Positions 51,401 through 59,908 of a DNA stretch of 64,000 bases are shown piece by piece. The notes beneath the pieces were generated by a model. It ran no database searches. It saw only the letters and a program-made list of their open reading frames with translations, and had not been told where the DNA came from. Within the stretch, counting starts at the first letter, position 1. Each line of letters opens with the position of its first letter. This stretch comes from Polyangiaceae bacterium (GTDB lineage: Bacteria > Myxococcota_A > Polyangia > Polyangiales > Polyangiaceae): positions 1-64,000 of the forward strand of contig JAICQO010000017.1 in the NCBI GenBank assembly GCA_025937835.1, written 5' to 3'. The translations under genes and the position numbers were made by a program.

Positions 51401-51781
51401 CTATCCGTGCTCCGACAGTCCCAGGATCACGCCGTTCTCGAGCTCGAGCCACGACTCGGTCGCGCCGTAAAACGTGGATCGCTCCTCGACCAGCACCTTG
51501 GCAGCGCCGAGCTCGCGGCGCGCCTTGGAGAGCTCGGCGACGTCCCCGTAGAGCAGGAAGCTCGGCTTCTTGCGGGCGACTGCCGGCAGGTCGTCCGCGA
51601 GGCTCTTGCGGGTCTGTAGCATCAGCTCCGAATGGTTTGGCCCCTTCAGGATCACGAAGCCGGCCGCTCCGGATTCGGGAACGCGGACGCTGACGGCGTA
51701 GCCGAGCGCTTGCCACTCGGGCAAGCAGGCTTCGATTTCGTCTACCACGAGCAGAGTAGTGAGCTTGGTGAGGTTCTTCAT
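51401..51781 (-). CDS. VOC/glyoxalase-family protein
   Basis: A 126-residue protein with a single beta-alpha-beta-beta-beta glyoxalase fold: LTTLLVVDEIEACLPEW at the start, then ILKGPNHSELMLQTR and the closing ESWLELENGVILGLSEHG strand. The metal or substrate ligands are not obvious, so the catalytic role is unclear. Its ATG overlaps the stop of the AraC-type gene upstream on the same strand. Inference: an antibiotic-resistance, lyase or binding protein regulated by, or working with, that AraC protein. Confidence 0.8.
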   Translation of the reverse strand: MKNLTKLTTLLVVDEIEACLPEWQALGYAVSVRVPESGAAGFVILKGPNHSELMLQTRKSLADDLPAVARKKPSFLLYGDVAELSKARRELGAAKVLVEERSTFYGATESWLELENGVILGLSEHG

Positions 51782-52569
51782 GGGTGTCCGGGGGCAATCT
51801 GCCCGTCTTCGGCCGGAGCGTCTTGGACGGATCCGACACGGCGTTCGCTCGCGAGCGCCCGCGGCGAAAGGCCCGTGAGGGCGCGGAAGTCCCGGATCAG
51901 GTGCGATTCATCGGCGTAGCCAGCTTGCAAGGCGAGCTCCGCCTGGGAGCCCGCGACCTTCCGCGAAGCGAGCGCGACCGCGCGCTGCAGGCGCATCACC
52001 CGCGCGAACAGCTTGGGCCGAAGCCCGACCCGCTCGAGGAAGAGGCGTTCGAGTTGGCGGTCGCTCAAACGCACGGCCATTGCCACGTCGCGCACGCTGG
52101 CCGAGCCGTGGCTGCGGCAGAGTGTGCTCACGGCGCGCCGCAAGCGCGAGTCCTCCGCCCGCTCACGCGCACTCGCCCGGGTAAGGAAGCGTTCCACGGC
52201 AGCGATGCGCTGGGCGTCTCCGCCTGCGTCGAACACCTCGTCCATCAACTGCGCGGTTCCGGCTTTCGCTAAGTCCGTCAGCGGCACATCTCGATCCTCC
52301 AGCTCGTCGGCGCGTGCGTCGAGGAACAGCGCGCCCGCGCCCGGACGAAATCTCACCCCGAACAGGCGTGCACCCGCTGACAACGGCACCACCTCGGCGC
52401 GAGTCATCGGGCCAACCACGAAGGCGCGCGCATGGCGGAGGTCGAACAGGAAATCCAGGCAGCCGTCGGGCAGAACGCGGCCTTTGCCCCCGCGCGCTTC
52501 GACGCTCCAGAAAGCGTCCACCGTCGTGAGCAGCGAAGCCGGTACTGCCCCAGCGAGGGTAGCGCCCAT
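51778..52569 (-). CDS. AraC-family transcriptional regulator
   Basis: A 263-residue regulator. N-terminal sensory domain has the DUF6597-type pattern LPDGCLDFLFDL and GVRFRPGAGALFLDA. The C-terminal AraC double HTH covers about 145-245: SVRDVAMAVRLSDRQLERLFLERVGLRPKLFARVMRLQRAV, then LALQAGYADESHLIRDFRALTGLSPRAL, the classic second-HTH signature. It overlaps the VOC gene by 4 nt and is divergent from the thioesterase gene. It may activate the VOC gene and itself. Effector unknown. Confidence 0.88.
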   Translation of the reverse strand: MGATLAGAVPASLLTTVDAFWSVEARGGKGRVLPDGCLDFLFDLRHARAFVVGPMTRAEVVPLSAGARLFGVRFRPGAGALFLDARADELEDRDVPLTDLAKAGTAQLMDEVFDAGGDAQRIAAVERFLTRASARERAEDSRLRRAVSTLCRSHGSASVRDVAMAVRLSDRQLERLFLERVGLRPKLFARVMRLQRAVALASRKVAGSQAELALQAGYADESHLIRDFRALTGLSPRALASERRVGSVQDAPAEDGQIAPGHP

Positions 52570-52622
52570 CGGCCTAGCCTAGCGCTTGACGCGGCCCGGG
52601 GGATCGCCCCAGGTTTCGGGCT

Positions 52623-53039
52623 GTGTTGTCCGCAGCTCACGAGTACACGGTGCTGATCATCGAGCGGCACCTCGACACGTTCGGCCACGTGAACAACGCC
52701 ACCTATCTCGATCTGTTCGAGGCGGCGCGCTGGGACTGGATCACGGGCAATGGCTTCGGTCTCGAGCGTATTCGAGAGCTCCGGCAGGGGCCTACGGTGC
52801 TCGAGGTAACGCTGCGCTTCCGGCGCGAAGTGAAGAATCGCCAGCGCATCACGATCAAGACCTGGGTCGAGAGCTACGAAGGCAAGGCCGGGATCGTGAT
52901 CCAAGAGATGCGCAACGAATCCGGCGAGCTGTGCTGTGAAGGGCGCTTCGTGTGCGGGCTGTTCGACCTCGAGGCGCGGCGCCTGCTTGCGCCGACTCCT
53001 GAGTGGCTCGCAGCCGTCGGGGTCGCTCCGAAAGCCTGA
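52623..53039 (+). CDS. Hot-dog-fold acyl-CoA thioesterase (4HBT)
   Basis: A 138-residue thioesterase. The hot-dog core has RHLDTFGHVNNATYLDLFEAARWDWITG (the active-site Asp in DTFGHVNN is the 4HBT hallmark), FRREVKNRQRITIKTWVE and LCCEGRFVCGLFD. Length is typical. Known: such enzymes hydrolyse acyl-CoA or other thioesters, and some belong to the YbgC/FcbC type. The start is GTG at 52623, before VLSAAHEY. It stands alone; the AraC gene is divergent. Confidence 0.85.
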   Translation: MLSAAHEYTVLIIERHLDTFGHVNNATYLDLFEAARWDWITGNGFGLERIRELRQGPTVLEVTLRFRREVKNRQRITIKTWVESYEGKAGIVIQEMRNESGELCCEGRFVCGLFDLEARRLLAPTPEWLAAVGVAPKA

Positions 53040-53191
53040 GCCTCCCCGCCGGGTGCCGCCGCCGGATGTGGGTGTATCGGCGCCGATCTGAGCCGAGGTG
53101 CGGCTCAGTTGGGAGTCGGGGCTAACGAAGCGCCGCGGCGTGCCGTTGCGTTCTCAGACTGGTCCCGGTGCAGCGCCGGAGGCCTCACAGA

Positions 53192-53662
53192 ATGACTGGC
53201 GCACCCGAATCGGCAAACGAACCTGCTCCGCGGATCGTGCGGCCGGCGGTGCAGTGGTCGTTCGACGCGAAGGAGAAAATTATCTTCGCGTCTCACGTGG
53301 CGCCAGTCGCGCTCACAACCCGCGACGACATCACGGCCTACTTCGACGACGGCGTTCGCTTCTGGCGGGCAGAAGCGCAGGGAGAAAAGGTCTACATCGT
53401 CGTCGACTATCGGAACCTGACCACGAACCTCGACGAGATCGAGTTCTACGCCAATCGCGTCAAGCGGGTCGTGGACGAGTGTGCGATCACGATCGTTCGT
53501 CACAGCGGTAGCATGGTGCAACGCGTGGCAGGCAGGCTGACGGCGATGCGCCTTCACGCTCCCTCGAAGGAGTATGCTTCTCGCGACCAAGCGCTGGCCG
53601 TGGTTCGCGGACTCAGGGCCGGCACCATCGACCTGCAAGCAGGCTCGTCGCCTCGCCGTTGA
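53192..53662 (+). CDS. STAS/SpoIIAA-like protein of unknown function
   Basis: A 156-residue soluble protein. Alternating strands and helices (VQWSFDAKEKIIFASHVAPVA, KVYIVVDYRNLTTNLDEIEFYANRVKRVVDECAITIVRHSG) fit an SpoIIAA/STAS-like alpha/beta fold; the charged VDYRNLTTNLDEIE stretch is distinctive. I do not see a conserved Ser phosphosite. ATG 53192 is chosen over the in-frame 53168 ATG because the latter lies in Arg-rich low-complexity sequence. Role unknown; no anti-sigma factor is adjacent. Confidence 0.5.
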   Translation: MTGAPESANEPAPRIVRPAVQWSFDAKEKIIFASHVAPVALTTRDDITAYFDDGVRFWRAEAQGEKVYIVVDYRNLTTNLDEIEFYANRVKRVVDECAITIVRHSGSMVQRVAGRLTAMRLHAPSKEYASRDQALAVVRGLRAGTIDLQAGSSPRR

Positions 53663-53825
53663 AGGCTGCTCGCGCCGCGCGGCGTGCTCGTTCTTTCCGG
53701 CTTTCTCTCACTTTCGTCCCCGAAGACGGCGCGCTCCGTAGGGCATCTATGTCGTGTGCGTGGTGTGCCTGCCCGCGGGCGGAACGGCTTTCGCGATCCG
53801 ATTGACGAGGAACCGGTTGCAGGTA

Positions 53826-54803
53826 ATGCAATCGGGCATGTTGCTCGCGCGTCGCCTCACTGCACCGGTTCTCGTCACGCTCTGTCTGAGCGGCTTTGCC
53901 GCCTGTAGCTCGGATGACGATCCCGGGACCTCCAGCACGGGCACTGGTGGCAGCACCGGTGGCACGAACAACACCCCCACCGGTGGAGTGGCACCCGCCA
54001 GCGGTGGCGTCGCGACGTCGGGCGGCAAGGCTGCGACCGGCGGCACCACGGGCGGCAGCACGACCGGCGGCGCGGCGACCGGCGGCGCGGCGGCCGGCGG
54101 CGCGGCGGCCGGCGCTGGAGGCTCGGGGGGCACGGGCGCTTCGGGCGCCAGCGCGGGAGGCGGCTCTTCCGGCTCACCCTCCGGCGGCGGCGCGGGTAAG
54201 TCGAGCGGCGGTGGCGGCGGCTCCGGCGGCGCGGGCGGCAATGGCGGCGCCGCAGGCGGCAGCGGCGGCTCCGGTTCGGGCATGTTTACCCTCAAAAGTC
54301 CTGCGTTCGACCACGTCGACACCTGCTCCAAGGCCGAGCCGAAGAGCTGCGAGGTCTTTCCGAACGAGAACCTCAGCTACATGAAGAGCATGAACGTCTC
54401 GCCCGAGCTCAGCTGGAGCGGAGCTCCCGCGGGTACCCAGAGCTTCGCGATCGTGCTGGAGGACATGTCGAACGGCTTTGCCCACTGGGTGATCTGGAAC
54501 ATCCCCGGCAGCGTGATGAGCGTCGCCGCCAATATCCCTCAGGACAGCGCGATGCCGGCCATGCCCGCCGGCTCTCAGCAAGCCAGCGCCACCTTCGCGC
54601 AGGGCGACGGCTACTTCGGACCTGGATCGGCCTGCAACGTCTACCAGTTCAGGATCTTCGCGCTGTCGGTGCCGACGTTCTCGCCGACCCAGGCTACCGA
54701 CGCGGCGCAGGTCCGCACCCAGCTCGAGGCGCTGGACGATCAGCTGCTCGGCCAGGCGATCCTGCGAGGTCGGAGCAACTGGATGATGATGTGCGCGGAC
54801 TAG
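53826..54803 (+). CDS. Gly-rich-linker PEBP (YbhB/YbcL-type) lipoprotein
   Basis: A 325-residue predicted lipoprotein. Signal peptide ends in lipobox FAAC; a Gly/Ala/Ser/Thr-rich linker of about 120 residues follows, encoded in part by a 15-bp tandem repeat. The C-terminal 170 residues form a phosphatidylethanolamine-binding-protein fold: FTLKSPAFDHVD, MNVSPELSWSGAPAGTQSFAIVLEDM, AHWVIWNIPGSV and YQFRIFALS. Known: bacterial YbhB/YbcL proteins are PEBP-like with no settled function. Inference: a surface-tethered ligand-binding domain on a flexible stalk. ATG 53838 is an alternative start. Confidence 0.8.
   Translation: MQSGMLLARRLTAPVLVTLCLSGFAACSSDDDPGTSSTGTGGSTGGTNNTPTGGVAPASGGVATSGGKAATGGTTGGSTTGGAATGGAAAGGAAAGAGGSGGTGASGASAGGGSSGSPSGGGAGKSSGGGGGSGGAGGNGGAAGGSGGSGSGMFTLKSPAFDHVDTCSKAEPKSCEVFPNENLSYMKSMNVSPELSWSGAPAGTQSFAIVLEDMSNGFAHWVIWNIPGSVMSVAANIPQDSAMPAMPAGSQQASATFAQGDGYFGPGSACNVYQFRIFALSVPTFSPTQATDAAQVRTQLEALDDQLLGQAILRGRSNWMMMCAD
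54063..54107. repeat. 15-bp tandem repeat in the Gly-rich linker
   Basis: Three contiguous 15-bp units ((A/G)CCGGCGGCGCGGCG: 54063-54077, 54078-54092, 54093-54107) encode TGGAA, TGGAA and AGGAA in the stalk of the PEBP lipoprotein. Units differ by one base. Being a multiple of three, copy changes would only alter stalk length. Confidence 0.85.
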
Positions 54804-54908
54804 CCGAGGGGGGGTGCTCGTTGGGGGCTGCGGCACGCCCCAGCCTTCGGACAGCGCGGGGCATTGGCCGGACCCGAGGGGCCGACCAACGCCGCGAACT
54901 CCGCGCTT

Positions 54909-57005
54909 CTATCCGTGAACCAAGGACTTGGCGTCGCCCTTGAGATCCGGATAGCGGACGTGCTCGACCAACTCCTGCGTATGGGCGTCGGGCGCCTTCG
55001 TCAGCAAGCTGACGACGACCAGCGTGACGACTCCGACGGGCACGCCGAAGATGCCCGCAGAAATCGGCTGAATGCCCAGCCAGAGGTTGTCGGCGATGGG
55101 GCTCGTCACCCCGAACATGCCGCGCAACCACGGCTGAGTCGTCGCCATGTAGTAGAAGCAAACGCCAAGCCCCGCGACCATGCCGGCGATGGCTCCCGGG
55201 CCGTTGGCTCGCTTCCAGAAAACGCCTGCAACCAGCGCTGGGAAGAACGCCGCGGCCGCGAACGAGAACGCCGCCGAGACCAGGAACAAGATGTCAGCCG
55301 GCTTCTGAGAGGCCACTGAGGCGGCCGCGAGCGCCACGAACAGGAGCAGCACCTTGGAGATCAGCACGCGGCGCTGCGTGGACGCCGTCGGGTCGATCAT
55401 CTTGTAGTAAAGGTCGTGGGAGAGGGCGTTCGAGATGGTGAGCAAGAGCCCGTCCGCCGTCGAGAGCGCGGCGGCGAGACCGCCCGCTGCGACGAGACCG
55501 GTGATCACGTAGGGCATCCCGGCGATGGCCGGCGTCGCGAGCACGACGATGTCTTGGCCCAGCTTGATCTCCGCGAGCTGTACGATGCCGTCTGCGTTCA
55601 GATCCGTGATCGTCAACAGCGAGGGATCGACCTTGGTCCATGCCGCCACCCACGGCGGAAGCTCCGCGAACTTGGAGCCAACGATCAGGGTGTAGATGTC
55701 GAATTTGACCAAGACGGCGAGCGCTGGCGCGGTGAAGTACAGGAGGAAAATGCAGAACAGCGACCAAAACACGGAGCGCCGCGCTTCAGTGACGGACGGC
55801 GTCGTGTAGTAGCGCATCAGAATGTGGGGCAGCGCCGCAGTGCCGAGCATCAGGCAGAAGATCAGCGCCAGGAAGTTGCGGCGTTTGATGTCCCGCTCGG
55901 CCTCGGCTTTCGCTGGATCGGCGGCGGCGCTGTAGAACGGCTCCGCGTGCTTGATGGGGGGAGCGGAGCGTGCGGTGAGCCCGTTTGCTTCGGCCGTCCA
56001 CGCCTTCTTCGCCTCCTCGGGGGTGGCCGGGACCTTCGCCGCTGCCGCGATCTGGTCCTCGGGTGCGTTGGCGACCTTGAGCTCCGCGACCTTGGCCGCG
56101 GACGCGGCTTTCGCGGCTTCGAGCGATTGCGGCAGGGCGTCTACCCGGGCCTTGGCTTCTTCGGCCTTCTTCTTGAGGAGGCCGCGGACCTCGATCTCCC
56201 TGGGGTCCTTGATCAGCTCTTCTTCGCGGGCCGAGACCTTTTCCAGGACGGTGCCGTAGACGATCTGCGGGATCGGAACGCTCGTGTGCTTCACCGAGAG
56301 CCAGATCACCGGGATCAAGTAGGCGACGATCAGGATGACGTACTGCGCCACCTGGGTCCAGGTGACGGCGCGCATGCCGCCGAGGAACGAGCACACGAGG
56401 ATGCCGCCGAGGCCGAGGAACACGCCCACCCCGAACTCGACACCGGTGAAGCGCGAGGTGATGATGCCGACGCCGTAGATCTGCGCGACGACGTAGGTGA
56501 ACGAGCACAGGATGGCCGCCGCGACCCCAATCGAACGCACGAGGTGGCCGCCGTAGCGCGCCCCCAGGAAGTCCGGGATCGTGAACTGGCCGAACTTGCG
56601 CAGGTACGGGGCGAGTAAGAAGGCCACCAGGCAGTAGCCTCCCGTCCAGCCCATGATGAAGGCGAGGCCGTCGAAGCCCTGAAGGTAGAGGCCGCCCGCC
56701 ATGCCGATGAACGACGCCGCCGACATCCAATCAGCGCCTGTCGCCATGCCGTTGAACACCGCCGGAACGCGCCGGCCTGCGACGTAGTACTCCGAGACGT
56801 CGGCGGTACGGCTCATCACGCCGATGGTGGCGTAGAGCGCGACGGTCGCGAACAAGAATGCGTAGCCGATGTACTCGCGCGGCAGCCCGAGGGCCTCGGC
56901 GATCGCGAGGAGGACGACGAAGGCGACGAAGCCGCCCGTGTAGAGCGTGTAGTACTTCTTCAGCTGATTGAAGAAGGCCTTGTTTTCACTCACTTTGGTG
57001 GACAT
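54909..57005 (-). CDS. Sodium:solute symporter, large subunit (VC_2705/ActP-like)
   Basis: A 698-residue SSS-family transporter with about 13 TM segments. Hallmarks include GADWMSAASFIGMAGGLYLQG, FGQFTIPDFLGARYGG and GLVAAGGLAAALSTADGLLLTISNALSHD, typical of the acetate/carboxylate (VC_2705) type. Two extras: a charged coiled-coil insertion of about 120 residues (about 255-375) between TM segments, and a perfect 12-residue EF-hand-type loop DLNADGIVQLAE at 468-479. Its start lies 1 nt after the DUF4212 gene's stop (TGAGATG). Known: the pair forms a two-subunit transporter of acetate, pyruvate or similar. Confidence 0.9.
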   Translation of the reverse strand: MSTKVSENKAFFNQLKKYYTLYTGGFVAFVVLLAIAEALGLPREYIGYAFLFATVALYATIGVMSRTADVSEYYVAGRRVPAVFNGMATGADWMSAASFIGMAGGLYLQGFDGLAFIMGWTGGYCLVAFLLAPYLRKFGQFTIPDFLGARYGGHLVRSIGVAAAILCSFTYVVAQIYGVGIITSRFTGVEFGVGVFLGLGGILVCSFLGGMRAVTWTQVAQYVILIVAYLIPVIWLSVKHTSVPIPQIVYGTVLEKVSAREEELIKDPREIEVRGLLKKKAEEAKARVDALPQSLEAAKAASAAKVAELKVANAPEDQIAAAAKVPATPEEAKKAWTAEANGLTARSAPPIKHAEPFYSAAADPAKAEAERDIKRRNFLALIFCLMLGTAALPHILMRYYTTPSVTEARRSVFWSLFCIFLLYFTAPALAVLVKFDIYTLIVGSKFAELPPWVAAWTKVDPSLLTITDLNADGIVQLAEIKLGQDIVVLATPAIAGMPYVITGLVAAGGLAAALSTADGLLLTISNALSHDLYYKMIDPTASTQRRVLISKVLLLFVALAAASVASQKPADILFLVSAAFSFAAAAFFPALVAGVFWKRANGPGAIAGMVAGLGVCFYYMATTQPWLRGMFGVTSPIADNLWLGIQPISAGIFGVPVGVVTLVVVSLLTKAPDAHTQELVEHVRYPDLKGDAKSLVHG

Positions 57006-57006
57006 C

Positions 57007-57270
57007 TCATCCCTCTCCTTCGTCCACGCCGTGCTCCACGTCGAGCTGGTGCATCTTCTTCGCGTAGAACCAGATCAACACCACGTAAACGATGAGCGAG
57101 CCTTGTGCGCACATGTAGAACGAGAACGGCCAGCCGAGGATTTTGAACTCTGCGAGTGGGCGCGCCAGGAACCCCACCACGAACGTGACGAAGAACCAGA
57201 TCGACAAGAGCACGATCGTGAGGCGAAGATTCTTTTTCCAGTAATGACGATGCGTTTCGGTTAGCTGCAT
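57007..57270 (-). CDS. DUF4212 family symporter small subunit
   Basis: An 87-residue membrane protein with two TM helices (about 15-38 and 49-70): YWKKNLRLTIVLLSIWFFVTF and FSFYMCAQGSLIVYVVLIWFYAKKMHQLD. This is the DUF4212 small subunit that always accompanies VC_2705-type symporters. The short cytoplasmic tail is acidic. It begins 10 nt inside the 3' end of the TPR gene and ends 1 nt before the large subunit, so all are translationally coupled. Confidence 0.9.
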   Translation of the reverse strand: MQLTETHRHYWKKNLRLTIVLLSIWFFVTFVVGFLARPLAEFKILGWPFSFYMCAQGSLIVYVVLIWFYAKKMHQLDVEHGVDEGEG

Positions 57271-57908
57271 GGCTGCTCCTCGGAGGCGGCGGGCCGTCCT
57301 CGCCGCGGTGTCGTTTGCAGATCTCGTTGCAGCGTCGCCGCGTAACGCGGCTCGAAGCGCTGCAAAGTTTCGTAGACGGCGTTGGCCTCGCGGGCTTGCC
57401 CGAGGTGGTGACGCGTCATCCCGAGCTGGTACCAGCCGTATGGGTTGAAGGGCTGGAGCTTGGTGTTCCGCTCGAACGCGCTGGCCGCGTCTTCGAGCCG
57501 GTCTTGCTGGACGAGCGCGAGCCCGAGCCCGTACCAAGCGCGATCGAGTGCTGGCTCGGCCGCGACTGCCTTCCGAAAGCACGCCTCTGCCTCGCCCAGC
57601 TCGCCCCGCTTCTCGAGCAGATAGCCGAGGTTGAAGTTGGCGTCGGCGTCGTCCGGCCGGAACGCGAGCAGGCGCCGGAGCGTCGCGATCGCGCCCGGCA
57701 CGTCGTCCGTCTGCGCCAACAGGCTTGCGCAGGCGAGCAGCGCGCTCTGGTCCTCGGGGTCGAGCGACACGAGCAGGCGGTATGCGTCGAGCGCCGCGCG
57801 GGGCCGTCCCGCGACCAGCTGCGCTTTCGCGACGAAGGCAAACCACCAACGCTGAAGCCGGCGCGAAACCGGACGCGATTGGCTCAACGCGCCCTCGATT
57901 GAGCCCAC
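57261..57908 (-). CDS. TPR-repeat protein
   Basis: A 215-residue protein with about four tetratricopeptide repeats: AALDAYRLLVSLDPEDQSALLACASLL, AIATLRRLLAFRPDDADANFNLGYLLEKRG, EAEACFRKAVAAEPALDRAWYGLGLAL and DAASAFERNTKLQPFNPYGWYQLGMTRHHLG. An N-terminal helix (about 15-35) is moderately hydrophobic but not a clear TM or signal. Overlaps the gene upstream by 25 nt and the DUF4212 gene by 10 nt. Inference: a scaffold for the transporter complex. Confidence 0.85.
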   Translation of the reverse strand: MGSIEGALSQSRPVSRRLQRWWFAFVAKAQLVAGRPRAALDAYRLLVSLDPEDQSALLACASLLAQTDDVPGAIATLRRLLAFRPDDADANFNLGYLLEKRGELGEAEACFRKAVAAEPALDRAWYGLGLALVQQDRLEDAASAFERNTKLQPFNPYGWYQLGMTRHHLGQAREANAVYETLQRFEPRYAATLQRDLQTTPRRGRPAASEEQPCS

Positions 57909-58207
57909 TTTTCACACCCGCGTTGGTCGAGACGCTCCAGGCAAACGTTGCGCTGAAAGACCCCCACCGCCACGTAGCCGAACAGACACAGCAGAAACGC
58001 GACGACGGGCACGTGCTGGTCGAGGACCAAGCGCGGCGTCACGAGTCGAGCTACTCGCACCATCGGGCGCGCTACCACCGCGAAGAGCTGATACACGACG
58101 TTCTGCTCGCGGCGCCCCCAATTGAAGAGCCCGACCACGAGCTGCCCGAGGAGCGAAAGCCCCGCGATGAATAGTAGGGTGTGGGCGATGAGGAGTAGCA
58201 GTGCCAT
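57884..58207 (-). CDS. YggT-like membrane protein
   Basis: A 107-residue membrane protein with two TM helices (about 3-28 and 66-86) flanking a segment NVVYQLFAVVARPMVRVARLVTPRLVLDQ that resembles YggT proteins. It begins the operon that continues with the TPR, DUF4212 and symporter genes, overlapping the TPR gene by 25 nt. YggT proteins are of unknown function, with links to osmotic shock and cell division in other bacteria. Confidence 0.65.
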   Translation of the reverse strand: MALLLLIAHTLLFIAGLSLLGQLVVGLFNWGRREQNVVYQLFAVVARPMVRVARLVTPRLVLDQHVPVVAFLLCLFGYVAVGVFQRNVCLERLDQRGCEKWAQSRAR

Positions 58208-58558
58208 GTCCGTTAGAACGCTCTGCGTTGCGAGCGCTCCCTACACTTCGCTTCGAGAATCTACCTCACGGGTAAACAGGACCCGGGTCGCGCGCATTGG
58301 ATCACACTTTACGTTCGATTGCTCTATTCACATCATCAAAAACCGTTGCGTCGATCGCTGCGCGCGTTCCGAGCGACGTCGCAAATGCTTTTGTTTCCAG
58401 CAAGAAATGAGAGCAGGCGGAGGCTCCGCGCCAGCCAGGCGGTCCGTTTCTCTTGCGGGAAGAAACAGACCGTCGACTAGCCACTTCGCGACTGCACCGC
58501 GCTCACCCCGCGCTCACCCCGCGCGGTAGTGCCGGTGCTTCAGCACCTGCGCTGTGCT
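58208..58558. other. Intergenic region between porin and symporter operon
   Basis: No gene is seen in these 351 bases. The middle (58310-58420) is AT-richer than the coding DNA and probably contains the promoter of the symporter operon, but no clear -35/-10 or sigma-54 boxes were found. Near the porin end are an 11-bp tandem duplication CGCTCACCCCG (58500-58521) and a short hairpin GGTGC-TTCA-GCACC (58534-58547), a possible weak terminator for the porin gene on the minus strand. Confidence 0.5.
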
Positions 58559-59896
58559 TCAGAACACATAGACCTGTGTCTGCAGATTGAAGTGGTTCGC
58601 AGCGTGATCCGCGTCCTCGACGACGCGCTGACCGAAGAAAGCCTTGATGTTGAAGTTGTGTCCGAAGGGGAAGTAGGCCACGCCGAGGGCCCAACGCGTC
58701 TCGCTGTTGACGTCACTGTCGGTGGGCAAGGTCTTCTCGAAGCGCACGATCGGGGCCACGTTGACCGGCTTGAACGTGTACCCGGCTTCCGCCATCAGCG
58801 CGTTGCCCTCGGGCAGCACGGGCGGGAGTGTCACCCAGTCGCCCCCCTCGTAATGGACGAAATTCACCTGTGCGGTGAACACGCCGTCACCGGCCGGCAA
58901 GTCCACGAAGGCATCACCCGCGAAATACTTGTACTCGTCCTGGATGTCGAAGGCGGCGCCGAGCGAGAAGATCGACTTCGTTCCGAGGTAGGTGCCTCCG
59001 TAGAAGAAGCCGGTCTCTGGGTCGAGGATGTTCGCCTGCACGCGACCGGTTGCGCGGAACATGTTCTGGCTGCCGACCTCGGCGCCCGGTGGGCGGCGCC
59101 GGCCCTGGAACAGACCGACGCGGTACTCGAGGTGATCGTCGAGCACCAACCCGCGCAGCTGCACACCGGTGTCACGCCCCACGGGGTTCCCCGAGCTTGC
59201 GAACACGGCGCTATGCTGGAACGAGTAGCTGAAGTAGTCCCACGACAGGAGCGAGGCCGCGCTCTGCACCGAGTTGTGCGACATGGGCGGGAGCATGTAG
59301 CCGAGGTCGATCTTGAACACGTCGCTGCCGAGCGGCTTCACCGTGACGAAGGCGTCCTGCATGTTCATGCCAGGGGTGGCCTTGACGGCTGTCCCGGGCG
59401 TGGGCGGCATGGTGGTGTCGTTGGGCGGGGTCTGGTTCGCGAGCATCATGTTCGCGAAGTCCGTGTCCACGAAGTAGTCGACGACGCCGAACAGGGAGCC
59501 TCCGAGCAGGACGCGCGCACGCCGCACGAACAGGTTCAAGGCCCAGCCGTCGGCCGTGACGTCTTGCTGAGCCTGGAATTGCGGCTGCAGCAACACGCCG
59601 AGCTTGATGTTCGTGCCTTCGCCCGCTTCGATCTTGAACGACGGCGGACCGGGCTTCTTCGCAGGCTCTGCGGGCGCGGCGGGTTCGGCGACGGGGGCAG
59701 GCTCGGCGGGTGGAGGCTCGGGCGCGGGCGCGGGCTCGGCGGGCGCTGCCGGCGGCGCCGCAGTTGGGTCGGCCGCAGCGGGGGGCTGCGCGTCGGGCGC
59801 GGGTTCCGCTGCCGGCGCGGGCTGCGCGACTGCAACACTTGCAAACAAGCTGGTGCCAACTGCTCCGAGCAGGAACGAACTGAGTCGTCGCGTCAC
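58559..59896 (-). CDS. Outer-membrane porin (phosphate-selective porin O/P-like)
   Basis: A 445-residue exported barrel. Signal peptide (cleavage after VAVAQ), a Pro/Ala-rich linker (about 25-85), then a 16-18 strand porin: FKIEAGEGTNIKLGVLLQPQFQAQ, LNLFVRRARVLLGGSLFGVVDYFVDTDFAN and a closing FNLQTQVYVF, which ends with the barrel-signal Phe. The pattern resembles the OprP/OprO-type porins. Start is GTG 59896 because GGAGG lies 5 nt upstream, within the otherwise possible ATG 59908 start. It may carry anions or the symporter's substrate; the symporter operon follows on the same strand. Confidence 0.8.
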   Translation of the reverse strand: MTRRLSSFLLGAVGTSLFASVAVAQPAPAAEPAPDAQPPAAADPTAAPPAAPAEPAPAPEPPPAEPAPVAEPAAPAEPAKKPGPPSFKIEAGEGTNIKLGVLLQPQFQAQQDVTADGWALNLFVRRARVLLGGSLFGVVDYFVDTDFANMMLANQTPPNDTTMPPTPGTAVKATPGMNMQDAFVTVKPLGSDVFKIDLGYMLPPMSHNSVQSAASLLSWDYFSYSFQHSAVFASSGNPVGRDTGVQLRGLVLDDHLEYRVGLFQGRRRPPGAEVGSQNMFRATGRVQANILDPETGFFYGGTYLGTKSIFSLGAAFDIQDEYKYFAGDAFVDLPAGDGVFTAQVNFVHYEGGDWVTLPPVLPEGNALMAEAGYTFKPVNVAPIVRFEKTLPTDSDVNSETRWALGVAYFPFGHNFNIKAFFGQRVVEDADHAANHFNLQTQVYVF

Positions 59897-59908
59897 TCTG
59901 ACCTCCAT

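Noticed and set aside
58500-58521. CGCTCACCCCG tandem duplication as a CRISPR-like or operator element
   Set aside because: Only two copies with no spacer; more likely a simple duplication near the porin 3' end.
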